33,362 nucleotides of DNA from JAGOBP01 sp046328575 (GCA_046328575.1 JAXLWI010000050.1:1-33362); one strand, 5' to 3'. Shown: positions 1 through 7,840, numbered from the stretch's first letter. A program made the numbers and translations. The notes: a model not told the origin generated them from the letters alone.

Positions 1-1401
1 GAGCGCAACATCATCATCCCCACCTACAAGCAGATGAAGAACCCAGCGTTGATCCCTGACAAGGTCAAAGCCGGCTTGAAGGGCGTCGGCCTGTGGGATG
101 TGAACCCGTTGAACCTGTTCCGCATCAACTGGCACAATGAACCCGTCGCCAGCGGCGGCGCGTTCGGCGGCGTGAATTACCTGGAATTTCCGCCCGAATT
201 GACCGGCGTCAAGGCCCGCATCTTCGCCATCGTCGGCAAGTGGTTCCCCACCGGCGCGCATAAAGTGGGCGCGGCCTTTAGCTGCCTCGTGCCGCGACTG
301 GTCACCGGCCAGTTCGATCCCACGACGCAAAAAGCCGTATGGCCCAGCACCGGCAACTACTGCCGCGGCGGCGCGTACGACTCCGCACTATTGGCCTGCC
401 AGTCCATCGCGATTCTGCCGGAAGGCATGAGCCGCGAGCGCTTCGAGTGGCTGTCCAAAGTCGCGGGCGAAGTCATCGCCACACCCGGCACCGAAAGCAA
501 CGTCAAGGAAATCTTCGACAAATGCTGGGAACTGCGCCGCTCCGGCCAGGACCTGATGATCTTCAATCAGTTCGAAGAGTTTGGCAATTACTTGTGGCAC
601 TACACCGTTACCGGCAGCGCGATGGCCGAAGTGTTGCAGAAGGAATTGAAGGCGGGCGAAACGCTGCGCGGCTCGGTCTTCACGACGGGCTCGGCGGGCA
701 CGATCGCGTCCGGCGACTACCTGAAGGAAGTCTTCCCCTACAGCAAGCTCGGCGCGAGTGAAGCGCTGCAATGCCCGACGCTGCTCAACAACGGCTTCGG
801 CTCGCACCGCATCGAAGGCATCGGCGACAAACACGTGCCGTGGATTCACAACGTGAAGAACACGGACATGGTCGTGGCCGTTGACGACGAAGCGCCGATC
901 CAGATGATCCGCTTGTTCAACGAACCGGAAGGCAAGAAGTATCTATCGAGCATGGGTGTGTCCGAAGACTTGATCAAACTGCTGCCGCTGCTGGGCATCT
1001 CCGGCATCGCCAATGTGCTGTCGGCGATCAAGATGGCCAAGTGGTACGAGTGGGGCGAAGGCGACGCCGTCATCACCGTGCTCACCGACTCGATGGAATT
1101 GTATGGCAGCCGCCTGCGTGAACTGACCGCCGAGCGCGGCGAGTACACCGCCCGCGATGCCGCCGTGTCCTATCATCAGTATTTGATGGGCCAAGACGTG
1201 GCTTATATGGAAGAACTGACCTACCCGGCCAAAAAGCGCGTACACAACCTGAAGTATTACACGTGGGTCGAGCAGCAAGGCCGCACGTATCAGGAAATTC
1301 AGGATCAATGGTACAAGCCCGATTACTGGACGGGTATTCACGGCCAGGCCGATCAGATCGATGCGCTGATCGAAGAGTTCAACGCCGAGGTTGGGTTGTA
1401 G
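1..1401 (+). CDS. Fold-type II PLP-dependent enzyme (TrpB/cysteine synthase superfamily), 5' truncated
   Basis: The reading frame is open to the first base of the window, so the N-terminus lies outside; 466 codons are visible. Fold-type II PLP enzymes perform beta-replacement or elimination on amino acids. The PLP lysine is in PTGAHKVGAAF, a segment very like the GAHKIN site of tryptophan synthase beta. A substrate or cofactor loop follows (STGNYCRGGAYDSALLA), and a glycine-rich phosphate-binding loop appears as TTGSAGTIASG. The C-terminal third continues past the usual cysteine synthase core, so the full protein is longer than a typical CysK of about 310 residues. The exact substrate cannot be read from the sequence. 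A perfect 12-bp hairpin 30 nt after the stop probably ends the transcript. Confidence is high for the superfamily and low for the reaction. Confidence 0.85.
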   Translation, partial: ERNIIIPTYKQMKNPALIPDKVKAGLKGVGLWDVNPLNLFRINWHNEPVASGGAFGGVNYLEFPPELTGVKARIFAIVGKWFPTGAHKVGAAFSCLVPRLVTGQFDPTTQKAVWPSTGNYCRGGAYDSALLACQSIAILPEGMSRERFEWLSKVAGEVIATPGTESNVKEIFDKCWELRRSGQDLMIFNQFEEFGNYLWHYTVTGSAMAEVLQKELKAGETLRGSVFTTGSAGTIASGDYLKEVFPYSKLGASEALQCPTLLNNGFGSHRIEGIGDKHVPWIHNVKNTDMVVAVDDEAPIQMIRLFNEPEGKKYLSSMGVSEDLIKLLPLLGISGIANVLSAIKMAKWYEWGEGDAVITVLTDSMELYGSRLRELTAERGEYTARDAAVSYHQYLMGQDVAYMEELTYPAKKRVHNLKYYTWVEQQGRTYQEIQDQWYKPDYWTGIHGQADQIDALIEEFNAEVGL

Positions 1402-1418
1402 TCGTTTCGTGATACAAT
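1391..1418 (+). promoter_or_regulatory. Putative promoter with extended -10 for the EamA transporter
   Basis: TTGGGT (1391-1396), a 16-nt spacer and TACAAT (1413-1418), with an upstream TG giving TGATACAAT. The same string GTGATACAATCG occurs upstream of the methylase gene at 2427-2438. The promoter overlaps the end of the preceding gene. Inferred from sequence only. Confidence 0.4.
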
Positions 1419-1430
1419 CGGGTTAACAAG

Positions 1431-1464
1431 TGACGAGTGATGAGTGAATGCTCATCACTCGTTG
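1431..1464 (+). repeat. Heptamer-type inverted repeat, terminator-like
   Basis: A perfect 12-bp inverted repeat, ACGAGTGATGAG (1433-1444) and CTCATCACTCGT (1451-1462) with a 6-nt loop, followed by TGTTTTAT. It can act as an intrinsic terminator for the PLP enzyme. Its arms belong to the GAGTRAY heptamer family seen at six other places in the window. The ATG at 1448 lies in its loop, which argues against that codon being a start. Confidence 0.75.
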
Positions 1465-1489
1465 TTTTATAGTCAGCCTGTTGCCCATC

Positions 1490-2389
1490 ATGTCTACACC
1501 TCAAAGCCCAAACACGCGCGCCTACGTCATCCTCGCCGTTGGTATCTTCTGCATCTCATTCTCAGCCATCTTCGTTAAGTGGACGCATCTGCCCGGCGTG
1601 ACTTCGGGGTTCTATCGATTAGGTATTTCCACTTTGGTGTTGCTGATCCCGTTTTTGCGGCAACGGGCCAATCGGCCGCCGTTGAACCGTCGAGCGTTAG
1701 CACTAGGCGCGTTGGGCGGCGTGTGGTTCGGCCTCGACGTGATCGCGTGGAATACGTCGCTATCGTATGCTTCGGCGGCGAGCGCGACGTTGTTGGGCAA
1801 CACCTCATCTGTCATTGTCGCTTTAGTCGCGTGGCTGATCTTTCGCGAAAAGTTGCGCGGTAAGTTTTGGTTGGGTTTATTCATTGCGGTGGCGGGCGTG
1901 CTGTTGGTGCTGGGCGCAGACTTGATGAATGTGCAAGAGACTCAGGCCATCGCCGACACGCGCACTTTTGGCAATTTGCTATCATTGCTCAGCGCATTTT
2001 TCTATGCGGGCTATTTGCTCACCACGCAGCGCACTCGCGCTCACCTCGATACGGTCTCATCGCTGTTCTTCATGTCGGCCGTAGGGGCCGTGATTTTACT
2101 GTTGGTGAACGTCGTACAGGGTCTACCGCTGATCGGTTTTGCCCCACAAACCTGGTTGGCACTGTTGGGTTTGGCGTTGATCACGCATGTCGGCGGTTGG
2201 CTGGCGATTAACTACGCGCTGGGGCACATCCGCGCCTCGATCGTGTCTGTCACCCTCCTCGCGCAGCCCGTCATGACGGCGCTGTTCTCCATTCCGCTGC
2301 TGGGTGAGAATCTGTTTCTTTTGCAAATCATTGGCGGCGTATTGGTCCTCAGCGGTATCTACATCGTCAACCGCCACGGTCGATCGTGA
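1490..2389 (+). CDS. EamA/DMT-family membrane transporter
   Basis: A drug/metabolite-transporter type permease of 299 residues with about ten hydrophobic segments arranged as two EamA repeats. Each half ends in a typical motif: WLIFREKLRGKFWLGL near residue 125 and IPLLGENLFLLQIIGG near residue 270. Such proteins export or import small metabolites across the inner membrane; the substrate is not predictable here. An upstream ATG at 1448 would add 14 residues, but it sits in a hairpin loop and the residues it adds (MLITRCFIV...) look like translated repeat. MSTPQSPN at 1490 is therefore preferred, although no good Shine-Dalgarno is visible. An extended -10 promoter lies at about 1413. Identity of the family is secure. 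Confidence 0.85.
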   Translation: MSTPQSPNTRAYVILAVGIFCISFSAIFVKWTHLPGVTSGFYRLGISTLVLLIPFLRQRANRPPLNRRALALGALGGVWFGLDVIAWNTSLSYASAASATLLGNTSSVIVALVAWLIFREKLRGKFWLGLFIAVAGVLLVLGADLMNVQETQAIADTRTFGNLLSLLSAFFYAGYLLTTQRTRAHLDTVSSLFFMSAVGAVILLLVNVVQGLPLIGFAPQTWLALLGLALITHVGGWLAINYALGHIRASIVSVTLLAQPVMTALFSIPLLGENLFLLQIIGGVLVLSGIYIVNRHGRS

Positions 2390-2426
2390 ATCCGACGAAC
2401 TGCGATTAAAACTTTTCGATCCGGGT

Positions 2427-2438
2427 GTGATACAATCG
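2427..2438 (+). promoter_or_regulatory. Putative extended -10 promoter for the methylase gene
   Basis: GTGATACAATCG, an extended -10 (TGATACAAT, hexamer 2431-2436). It would start transcription near 2443, about 23 nt before the chosen ATG at 2466. The identical 12-mer precedes the EamA gene. No convincing -35 is seen, as is common for extended -10 promoters. Confidence 0.45.
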
Positions 2439-2465
2439 ATAGCATCTTCGATTACGGTGAGGGCA

Positions 2466-3350
2466 ATGACCGAGGCACGCCCGGTAGTGAAGTGGCCCGG
2501 CGGCAAGGGCCAGTTGCTCGATCGGCTTCAGCCACTGTTTCCAGCCAAATTTAATCGGTACATCGAGCCATTCTTAGGCGCGGGCGCGGTGTTCTTTCGC
2601 TTACACAACCTCGGTCTGATCGGCGCCAATCCCCGCATGCGCTCGACGCCCGCCATCCTTAACGACCTCAACGCCGAATTGATGAACATCTATCAGGTCG
2701 TGCGCGATCATCTCGACGACCTCATCGACTGTCTCGCGCAGCATCACGCGCACATCGGCGATGAAGCGTATTACTATTACATCCGCAATCTCGATCGCGA
2801 ACCGGACTTTCCGCAACTGGATCCGATCCTGCGCGCGGCCCGCACGATGTTTCTCAACAAGACCGGCTATAACGGCCTGTATCGCGTCAATTCCAAAGGG
2901 CTGTTCAACGTGCCGTTTGGCGAACACAAGAAGCCGCGCGTACTCGATCAATCGCTGCTGCGCGCCGTCAATCGCGCCTTGCAACGCGTCGATTTGATGT
3001 GCAGCGATTTCGCTCAGCCGATGCGACTGGCGCGCAAAGGCGACTTTGTTTACATCGATCCGCCGTATCAACCGCTGAGCCGCACGGCCAACTTCGTCGC
3101 GTACACACCCGATGGGTTCGACTGGAACGAACAAGAGCGACTGGCTGACTGGGCGGCGCGCCTGGCCAAGCGCGGCTGCTACGTATTGATCAACAACGCG
3201 GATACGCCTGAAATTGAAGCGCTGTATGAAACGGCTTTAAGAGCGCGCAACATCGATTTCAAGATGCAGTCGTTTGAGACGGCGCGCAGCATCAACCGTG
3301 AAGGCAAAAATCGGCACGGAGCTAAAGAACTAGCGGTGTGGACTTACTAA
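2466..3350 (+). CDS. dam: DNA adenine-N6 methyltransferase, D12 (Dam) class
   Basis: A SAM-dependent adenine methyltransferase of 294 residues, the usual size for Dam/M.DpnII-type enzymes. It opens with VVKWPGGKGQLLDRL (motif X). The SAM-binding motif I is YIEPFLGAGAVFF near residue 35, the adenine-pocket motif IV is DPPYQPLS near residue 198, and FLNKTGYNGLYRVN is the family-typical central segment. A longer frame opens at 2304 inside the transporter gene, but GGTGAGGG just ahead of ATG 2466 and the family N-terminus favour 2466. No restriction endonuclease gene is adjacent, so it looks like a solitary methylase. GATC specificity is inferred from the family. It fits the unusual abundance of GATC and CGATCG in this DNA. 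The gene symbol is by family only. Confidence 0.88.
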   Translation: MTEARPVVKWPGGKGQLLDRLQPLFPAKFNRYIEPFLGAGAVFFRLHNLGLIGANPRMRSTPAILNDLNAELMNIYQVVRDHLDDLIDCLAQHHAHIGDEAYYYYIRNLDREPDFPQLDPILRAARTMFLNKTGYNGLYRVNSKGLFNVPFGEHKKPRVLDQSLLRAVNRALQRVDLMCSDFAQPMRLARKGDFVYIDPPYQPLSRTANFVAYTPDGFDWNEQERLADWAARLAKRGCYVLINNADTPEIEALYETALRARNIDFKMQSFETARSINREGKNRHGAKELAVWTY

Positions 3351-3370
3351 AGCGTGATGCGTGAATATCT

Positions 3371-3844
3371 ATGATCGAACTTCAAATTCCCGGACGCGGG
3401 ATTACCCAGCTGGAATATGCGGTGTTTGATGTGAACGGCACCCTCGCCACCGACGGCATCTTGCTCGACGGCATCGCAGACAAGATCGCGATGTTGCGCG
3501 GCAAACTCGAAGTGCGCTTGCTCACCGCCGATACGCATGGCAAACAGGTCGAGATCGATCGGCAGATCAAACTTACCGCCGATCGCTTGCGGCCGGGCGG
3601 CCACGAACGCGAACAAAAGGCCGATTACGTGCGCGCCCTCGACGCTGAGCGCGTGGTCGCCATCGGCAATGGCGCAAACGACGTGGAGATGCTCAAAGCG
3701 GCCGCTATCGGTATCGCCGTGATGGGCCACGAAGGTCTATCGGGCGAAGCACTGGCCGCCGCGGATGTCGTCGTCCTTAGTGCCCACAACGCGATCGATT
3801 TGCTGCTGAATCCCAGACGCTTGATCGCCACGCTGCGCCGATGA
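3371..3844 (+). CDS. Small HAD-superfamily protein, soluble P-type-ATPase-like
   Basis: 157 residues resembling the stand-alone phosphorylation domain of P-type ATPases (COG4087-like). Motif I is DVNGTLATDG near residue 22, with Asn at the +2 position where phosphatases carry Asp; as far as I recall DxNGTLAxDG is normal for this family rather than a lesion. Motif II is LLTADTHG, the motif III Lys is in KADYV, and motif IV is GNGANDVEML near residue 103. All catalytic elements are therefore present but no cap or membrane domain. Substrate unknown. It starts 20 nt after the methylase gene and overlaps the next gene by ATGA, so it is probably translated with both. Confidence 0.75.
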   Translation: MIELQIPGRGITQLEYAVFDVNGTLATDGILLDGIADKIAMLRGKLEVRLLTADTHGKQVEIDRQIKLTADRLRPGGHEREQKADYVRALDAERVVAIGNGANDVEMLKAAAIGIAVMGHEGLSGEALAAADVVVLSAHNAIDLLLNPRRLIATLRR

Positions 3845-4278
3845 GATCGACCGACTTCATGCGCGCCCTGCCCAGCTCGGTGCGCCCAAAACTCCCCAAG
3901 AAACTGCAGACGTTCAAAACCAACACCCGCCCGTGGTTGGTGCAGTTTTATTACACCCACTCGCTGCTGCACTACGAAGTGGTTACGCATGGCGAAAGAC
4001 GCGGCATTCTCGAGATCGGCTTGCACTTCGAAAGCCGCAATCCCGACGAGAACGCGCGCCTGCTTAGGGGCTTCGTGCAGCATCTATTTGAAATCAAAGC
4101 GGACTTGGGCGATCAGATCGAAGCGGAGATGTGGGACAAAGGCTGGACGAAGGTTTATGAAACGATTCCGCTGGAGTCGATGACGGACGATTATCTCGAG
4201 CGTGTGGCGGAGCGATTAGCGAAGATGATCGGCGTCTTGCAGCCAATTCTCGATCAACTTCTCCGGGCCTCACGCTAA
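3841..4278 (+). CDS. Uncharacterised conserved-looking protein
   Basis: 145 residues, no signal peptide or membrane segment, and no family recognised with confidence. The start ATG overlaps the stop of the HAD gene (ATGA), which supports it as a real, coupled gene. Visible features are a basic N-terminus (SVRPKLPKKLQTFK), a central part rich in aromatics (VQFYYTHSLLHYEVVTH), a strand-like ILEIGLHFESRN segment, and an amphipathic C-terminal helix ending in LAKMIGVLQPILDQLL. This suggests a small cytosolic alpha/beta protein. No function is proposed. Confidence 0.6.
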   Translation: MRSTDFMRALPSSVRPKLPKKLQTFKTNTRPWLVQFYYTHSLLHYEVVTHGERRGILEIGLHFESRNPDENARLLRGFVQHLFEIKADLGDQIEAEMWDKGWTKVYETIPLESMTDDYLERVAERLAKMIGVLQPILDQLLRASR

Positions 4279-4285
4279 TCACATT

Positions 4286-4307
4286 TCACTCGTCACTCAT
4301 CACGTCC
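4286..4307. repeat. Heptamer repeat arm at the end of the NUDIX gene
   Basis: On the minus strand it reads GACGTGATGAGTGACGAGTG, a single GAGTRAY-type arm with no inverted partner. It supplies the last codons (Arg-Asp-Glu) and the TGA stop of the NUDIX gene, in the pattern stop plus CGAGTRA found at four more minus-strand genes. It lies between convergent genes. Confidence 0.6.
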
Positions 4308-4913
4308 CAGCACCATGCTGAATTCGCTCAAAATCATCGCCGTTGCGCCCCAGACTTTATGCGGGCCGATCTGATAGAACGGCACTTCGACTTGCATGCC
4401 GCGTAGGGTCCAGGGTTCGCGTTTGATCACGTTGCGATCGAACAACATAGTTAGCGGCACTTCGATCAACTCGGCTACTTCTCGCGGATCGCACTTAAAA
4501 TCGGGGCGATGATCGACGCGGCCCACCGTTGGTGTGACGAGGAAATTGCTCGGCGGGATATAGATCGTCGTGAGTTGGCCTAGCACATCGACTTCGCTGC
4601 ACGCCGCACCCACTTCTTCGCACGCTTCACGCAGCGCCGTTTCGCGGATCGATTCGCCCGCTTCCTGCGAGCCGCCCGGCAGTGAAATCTGACCGCTGTG
4701 TGTCAGGCCATCCTCGACGCGCTTCATCAACGGGAAGTACCATTCGCCATTGTGAGGATACAGCAGAATCAACACGCCAGCCGGTCGAGCGTTGGCGGGC
4801 GGATCGGCTCTCAGACTGGGGATGCGGTACTCCGGCGCAAACTTGATCTGCGCTGTCAGCCCTGGCAAAGGCTGTTGCAATGCAATGCGAATATCTTCAA
4901 GCCTAAGGTTCAT
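4293..4913 (-). CDS. NUDIX hydrolase, probable CoA pyrophosphatase
   Basis: A 206-residue NUDIX hydrolase. The NUDIX box reads GGSQEAGESIRETALREACEEVGA, split here only by its fixed spacing, with the catalytic REACEEVG core. It is preceded by PLMKRVEDGLTHSGQISLPGG, which matches the UPF0035 region that marks NudL/YeaB-type CoA pyrophosphatases. These enzymes cleave CoA or acyl-CoA to acyl-phosphopantetheine and 3',5'-ADP. The frame extends to 4946, but the added residues come from the intergenic repeat and MNLRLEDIR at 4913 is the natural start. The last three codons and the stop lie in a heptamer repeat. Family is certain; CoA specificity is probable. Confidence 0.85.
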   Translation of the reverse strand: MNLRLEDIRIALQQPLPGLTAQIKFAPEYRIPSLRADPPANARPAGVLILLYPHNGEWYFPLMKRVEDGLTHSGQISLPGGSQEAGESIRETALREACEEVGAACSEVDVLGQLTTIYIPPSNFLVTPTVGRVDHRPDFKCDPREVAELIEVPLTMLFDRNVIKREPWTLRGMQVEVPFYQIGPHKVWGATAMILSEFSMVLGRDE

Positions 4914-4924
4914 ACCAAATAGAC

Positions 4925-4983
4925 AAATCGCAGGACGCGGATTCAAAAGATAAATCCAAGCAATCCGCGTTCATCTGTGCAAT
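4925..4983. repeat. Intergenic inverted repeat of the AATCCGCG type
   Basis: Arms ACGCGGATT and AATCCGCGT enclose an AT-rich loop and are followed by TCATCTGTGCAATCTGCGG, a decayed tandem of an ATC-centred unit of about 9-10 nt. It lies between the response regulator and NUDIX genes (both minus) and encodes nothing. It is a different repeat family from the GAGTRAY heptamers. Confidence 0.5.
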
Positions 4984-4997
4984 CTGCGGCCTCGCTT

Positions 4998-5672
4998 TTA
5001 TCCAACCAACTTGTAGCCGACGCCGGTGACGGTCTCGATCTGCGCAGTGCTGTGATTGATCTTCTTACGCAGGTGCGCCACGTGCACATCGACGGTGCGC
5101 GTCTGCCCGGCGAAGTCGTAGCCCCAGGCCAGTTCGAGCAGTTTTTCACGGCTCAATACGATGCCCTTGTGTTCAGCGAGGCACAACAAACAGTCGAACT
5201 CTTTTGTGCGTAGATCGATCGGTTGGCCAGCCACCGTCACTTCACGCCGCGCCGGATCGATGGTGAGATCGCCCAGCCGATAGACCTTTGTCGGCGACGA
5301 AGATCGATCGGAGCGGCGGAGGATCGCTTTGACGCGCGCGACCAACTCGCGCGGATTGAACGGTTTGGTCATGTAATCATCCGCGCCGATTTCGAGCCCG
5401 ACGATCTTATCGATGTCCTCATCGCGCGCTGTCAACATGATGATGGGCAGATCGCTGTTGGCGCGGACCCGGCGGCACACTTCCCAGCCGTCGATTTCGG
5501 GCAGCATCAAGTCGAGCACCATCAGCGCAGGCGCATCGCTCTTGACGCGGTCAAGTGCGGCTTTGCCCGTGTACGCGGCGATCACCTTGAAGCCGTCTTG
5601 CTCCAAGTATAGCCGCGCCAGTTCGACAATGTTCTGCTCGTCATCGACGACGAGAATGGTCTCTTTGGTCAT
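4998..5672 (-). CDS. OmpR/PhoB-family response regulator
   Basis: 224 residues. The N-terminal receiver domain (about 1-120) has the acidic pair in VVDDE, the phospho-acceptor Asp in VLDLMLPEIDG near residue 54, the switch Thr/Ser region in MLTARDE, and the conserved Lys in YMTKPFNPRELVARV. The C-terminal winged helix (about 130-224) has RTKEFDCLLCLAEHKGIVLSREKLLELAWG and TVDVHVAHLRKKI, typical of Trans_reg_C. It should bind direct repeats upstream of its targets when phosphorylated. No sensor kinase is next to it, so it is an orphan in this window. Repeat DNA flanks it on both sides. Target genes are unknown. Confidence 0.92.
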   Translation of the reverse strand: MTKETILVVDDEQNIVELARLYLEQDGFKVIAAYTGKAALDRVKSDAPALMVLDLMLPEIDGWEVCRRVRANSDLPIIMLTARDEDIDKIVGLEIGADDYMTKPFNPRELVARVKAILRRSDRSSSPTKVYRLGDLTIDPARREVTVAGQPIDLRTKEFDCLLCLAEHKGIVLSREKLLELAWGYDFAGQTRTVDVHVAHLRKKINHSTAQIETVTGVGYKLVG

Positions 5673-5679
5673 TGATTAT

Positions 5680-5748
5680 TAGTTACTGGTTGTTGGTGGC
5701 TAGCGGCTGCCCGCTAACCACTAGCCACTAACGACTAGTTACCAGCGG
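5680..5748. repeat. Heptamer-periodic inverted repeat, TAGTGGC type
   Basis: On the minus strand the right part runs as seven-base units (GTCGTTA, GTGGCTA, GTGGTTA) into a turn at GCGGGCAGCCGC, then back through CCACCAA, CAACCAG and TAACTAA. It is an imperfect palindrome with period 7, immediately after the TAG stop of the RidA gene and ahead of the response regulator. The sequence differs from the GAGTRAY family but has the same architecture. Confidence 0.6.
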
Positions 5749-6198
5749 CTATTCCAGCGCGATGCACTCGATCTCAACCGACGCGCCCAGCGGCAGTCCA
5801 GCCACCGCAAAAGTCGATCGGGCTGGCGGATGCTCCGGGAAGAATTCAGCGTAGACTTCATTCATCGCTTTGAAGTTCGCCATGTCAGTCAGGAACACCG
5901 TCGTCTTGACAACCTTGCTCAGCGAGGTACCGGCGGCCTCCAGCACCGCGCCGAGGTTTTGCAGCACGCGCCGTGTCTGCGCGGCGATGTCGCCTTCGAC
6001 CAATTTGCTCGTGGCCGGATCGATCGGCGTTTGGCCCGCGCAAAATACAAAGCCGTTGGCGCGAATTCCCTGCGAATACGGCCCGATCGCCTTCGGCGCG
6101 AGTTCGGTTGCGATCACCGTGCGCTTGGTCGCACGCGGGGACTTCACTGCCGGTTTCTTAGCCACAACCTTCTTTGCTGCTGCTTTCTTCACCGCCAT
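5749..6198 (-). CDS. RidA/YjgF/YER057c/UK114-family deaminase with lysine-rich N-terminal tail
   Basis: 149 residues: a RidA domain from about residue 26 to the end, preceded by a tail MAVKKAAAKKVVAKKPAVK and basic residues after it. RidA proteins hydrolyse reactive enamine/imine intermediates released by PLP enzymes. Seen here are the family segments APKAIGPYSQG, FCAGQTPIDP, the substrate Arg in PPARSTFAV, and the C-terminal VEIECIALE. The normal family length is about 125-130, so the tail is an addition. The frame begins at 6228, but AAGGAG ahead of ATG 6198 fixes the start. The tail closely matches the one on the formate-tetrahydrofolate ligase in this window. The catalytic core appears intact. 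Confidence 0.88.
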   Translation of the reverse strand: MAVKKAAAKKVVAKKPAVKSPRATKRTVIATELAPKAIGPYSQGIRANGFVFCAGQTPIDPATSKLVEGDIAAQTRRVLQNLGAVLEAAGTSLSKVVKTTVFLTDMANFKAMNEVYAEFFPEHPPARSTFAVAGLPLGASVEIECIALE

Positions 6199-6221
6199 GC
6201 CTAATCTCCTTGCTACAAGTA

Positions 6222-6250
6222 TTGTCACTTGTCACTCATTACTCGTCACG
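6222..6250. repeat. Heptamer repeat providing the degV stop
   Basis: Minus strand: TGACGAGTAATGAGTGACAA, then GTGACAATAC; this is units ACGAGTA, ATGAGTG, ACAAGTG. The first TGA is the stop codon of the DegV gene. It lies in the 47-nt gap between the DegV and RidA genes. No full inverted arm. Confidence 0.65.
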
Positions 6251-7103
6251 CTTCCAACACATCCGCTGGTCCACACACTGCGCCGACGCAGCCGGGGCCG
6301 GTATGCACACCCAGCACCGGTACAATCTGGCCGAATGTGATCTGAGCGTTGGGCAACTTCTCGCGAATCAAATCGGCTAACTGCCGCGCCATGTCCGGCG
6401 AGTTGGTATGCAACACATGGACCCAGGCTGGAATTTGCTTCATCTTCTCATAGACGTGCTCGGCGATCACGGCCACCGACTTGGCCATGCTGCGCCCTTT
6501 CGCCACCGTGATGTAAGTGCCCGGGCCTTTATCCACCGTGATGACTGGTTTCAGATTCAGCAGCGCACCCGCCATCGCCTGCACGCGACCGATGCGCCCG
6601 CCCTTTTGCAAATAGTGCAGCGTATCAAGCGTGAAGAAGATCTCGGTTTGCTCAGCTACTTGCTTGATGCGCTCCAGAATCTTGTCCAGCGACCAACCGC
6701 GTCGAATGCCCTGCGCCGCCGCGACGATCTGAAAGCCCTCAGCCGCCGACAACGTCTTGGTATCAACGTGCGTGATATGCAAATCGGGGCACTGTTTAGC
6801 GGCTTGCATCGCCGAATTGATCGTGCCGCTCAAACCCGATGAAATGTGGATCGAGAGAATGTCTTTATCGGTCGCGCCGACCTTGCGATACAGATCGACA
6901 AACTCGCCCGGCGACGGTTGCGACGTCGTCGGCAAATTGTCGCCGCTCGCTGCCAGACGTCGATAGAATTCTTCCGGCCCAATGTCGATGCCGCTGCGCA
7001 GCATTTCTTTGCCAAACGAAATCAACAACGGCATACGTTCGATGCCCAGTTGCGCGAACATTTCTTCAGGCAGATCAACCGCACTATCCGTAACAATCTT
7101 CAT
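6246..7103 (-). CDS. DegV-family fatty-acid-binding protein
   Basis: 285 residues, the normal DegV length. The start MKIVTDSAVDLPEEM matches the family N-terminus (I-x-T-D-S). PTTSQPSPGEF near residue 79 is the conserved TSQPS lipid-head-group motif, and ISSGLSGTINSA follows. DegV/FakB-like proteins bind fatty acids and in Firmicutes deliver them to the kinase FakA for phosphorylation; no FakA is seen here. AAGG with 5-nt spacing precedes the ATG. The promoter must lie in the 56 bp shared with the divergent esterase, where TACAAT can be read on this strand at 7134-7139. The stop codon is inside a heptamer repeat. Confidence 0.9.
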   Translation of the reverse strand: MKIVTDSAVDLPEEMFAQLGIERMPLLISFGKEMLRSGIDIGPEEFYRRLAASGDNLPTTSQPSPGEFVDLYRKVGATDKDILSIHISSGLSGTINSAMQAAKQCPDLHITHVDTKTLSAAEGFQIVAAAQGIRRGWSLDKILERIKQVAEQTEIFFTLDTLHYLQKGGRIGRVQAMAGALLNLKPVITVDKGPGTYITVAKGRSMAKSVAVIAEHVYEKMKQIPAWVHVLHTNSPDMARQLADLIREKLPNAQITFGQIVPVLGVHTGPGCVGAVCGPADVLEA

Positions 7104-7146
7104 GAGTGCCTTCCCCTTCAGCAGAATGACGGTATTGTACCTCAGT

Positions 7147-7160
7147 TATAATAAATCTCA
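7147..7160 (+). promoter_or_regulatory. -10 box of an apparently leaderless esterase mRNA
   Basis: TATAAT at 7147-7152 is followed by seven bases and then the ATG at 7160, so transcription should start at or next to the A of the start codon. No Shine-Dalgarno is present. No good -35 is visible. Compare the similar arrangements at 9361 and 15090. Confidence 0.5.
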
Positions 7161-7840
7161 TGCAGACGCCATCTACTGATAATGACCTAGCAGGGCTGAC
7201 CTATCGCCTAAGACGCGGCCCGGCTTCAGGCCTGCTTTTGATCATGCTGCACGGCCTCGGCGGCGATGAACACGTGATGGGCATCTTCGACCGATCGGTG
7301 CCGGAACCCTTTACAGTGATCAGCCCCCGCGCGCCGATTGTGATCGAGCCGAGGATGTTTCCAGGCTACACCGATCGCGGCTATAGCTGGCTCCGATCGG
7401 ATTTCCCAGTCGATCGGTCTTCGCTCGACACCGCGCTCGATCAGCTGCGGCGTTTCGTGCTTGCCGCGCTTGATGAATACGAACTCGATCGCGAACAAGT
7501 CTTTTTGATGGGCTTCAGTCAGGGTGCGGCGATCAGTTATGCGTTGTCGCTGGCTGAACCGAACTTGATCGCAGGCGTCATCGCGTTAGCGGGCTTTATG
7601 CCGGATGTTGCGCACCCTGCGACTACGCCGACCCATGGCTACTTGATCATCCACGGCACCGACGATCAGACCGTGCCGCTGTTACGCGCCCATCAAGCCC
7701 GCGATTTTCTCCGCGCGCTCGGCGCGCCCGTCGAATATCACGCCTATCCCGTCGGCCACAAAGTTGCCCCGCAAGGCTTGCGTGATATTCAAATGTGGCT
7801 GCGAAAGGCACTCGAAATTAGGAATCAGAATTCAGAATAG
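7160..7840 (+). CDS. Alpha/beta-hydrolase, phospholipase/carboxylesterase family
   Basis: 226 residues of the COG0400 carboxylesterase type. An oxyanion-hole segment MLHGLGGDEHVM lies near residue 30. The nucleophile Ser is in GFSQGAA near residue 118, the acid Asp in HGTDDQTVP near residue 171, and the His in GHKVAP near residue 203, so the triad is complete. No signal peptide, so it is probably a cytosolic esterase on short acyl or phospholipid-derived esters. The last codons (Asn-Gln-Asn-Ser-Glu-stop) are encoded by an AGAATTC heptamer repeat, so the natural C-terminus probably ended near LRKALE. It is the only plus-strand gene between two minus-strand blocks. Confidence 0.88.
   Translation: MQTPSTDNDLAGLTYRLRRGPASGLLLIMLHGLGGDEHVMGIFDRSVPEPFTVISPRAPIVIEPRMFPGYTDRGYSWLRSDFPVDRSSLDTALDQLRRFVLAALDEYELDREQVFLMGFSQGAAISYALSLAEPNLIAGVIALAGFMPDVAHPATTPTHGYLIIHGTDDQTVPLLRAHQARDFLRALGAPVEYHAYPVGHKVAPQGLRDIQMWLRKALEIRNQNSE

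Noticed and set aside
1448..1489. Upstream ATG extending the EamA transporter by 14 residues
   Set aside because: The codon lies in the loop of a perfect repeat hairpin, and the added residues are translated repeat and spacer DNA. The family start fits 1490.
3420..3460. Asn in DVNGT as a loss of the HAD general acid
   Set aside because: All other motifs are intact, and as I recall DxNGTLAxDG is normal for the soluble P-type-ATPase-like family.
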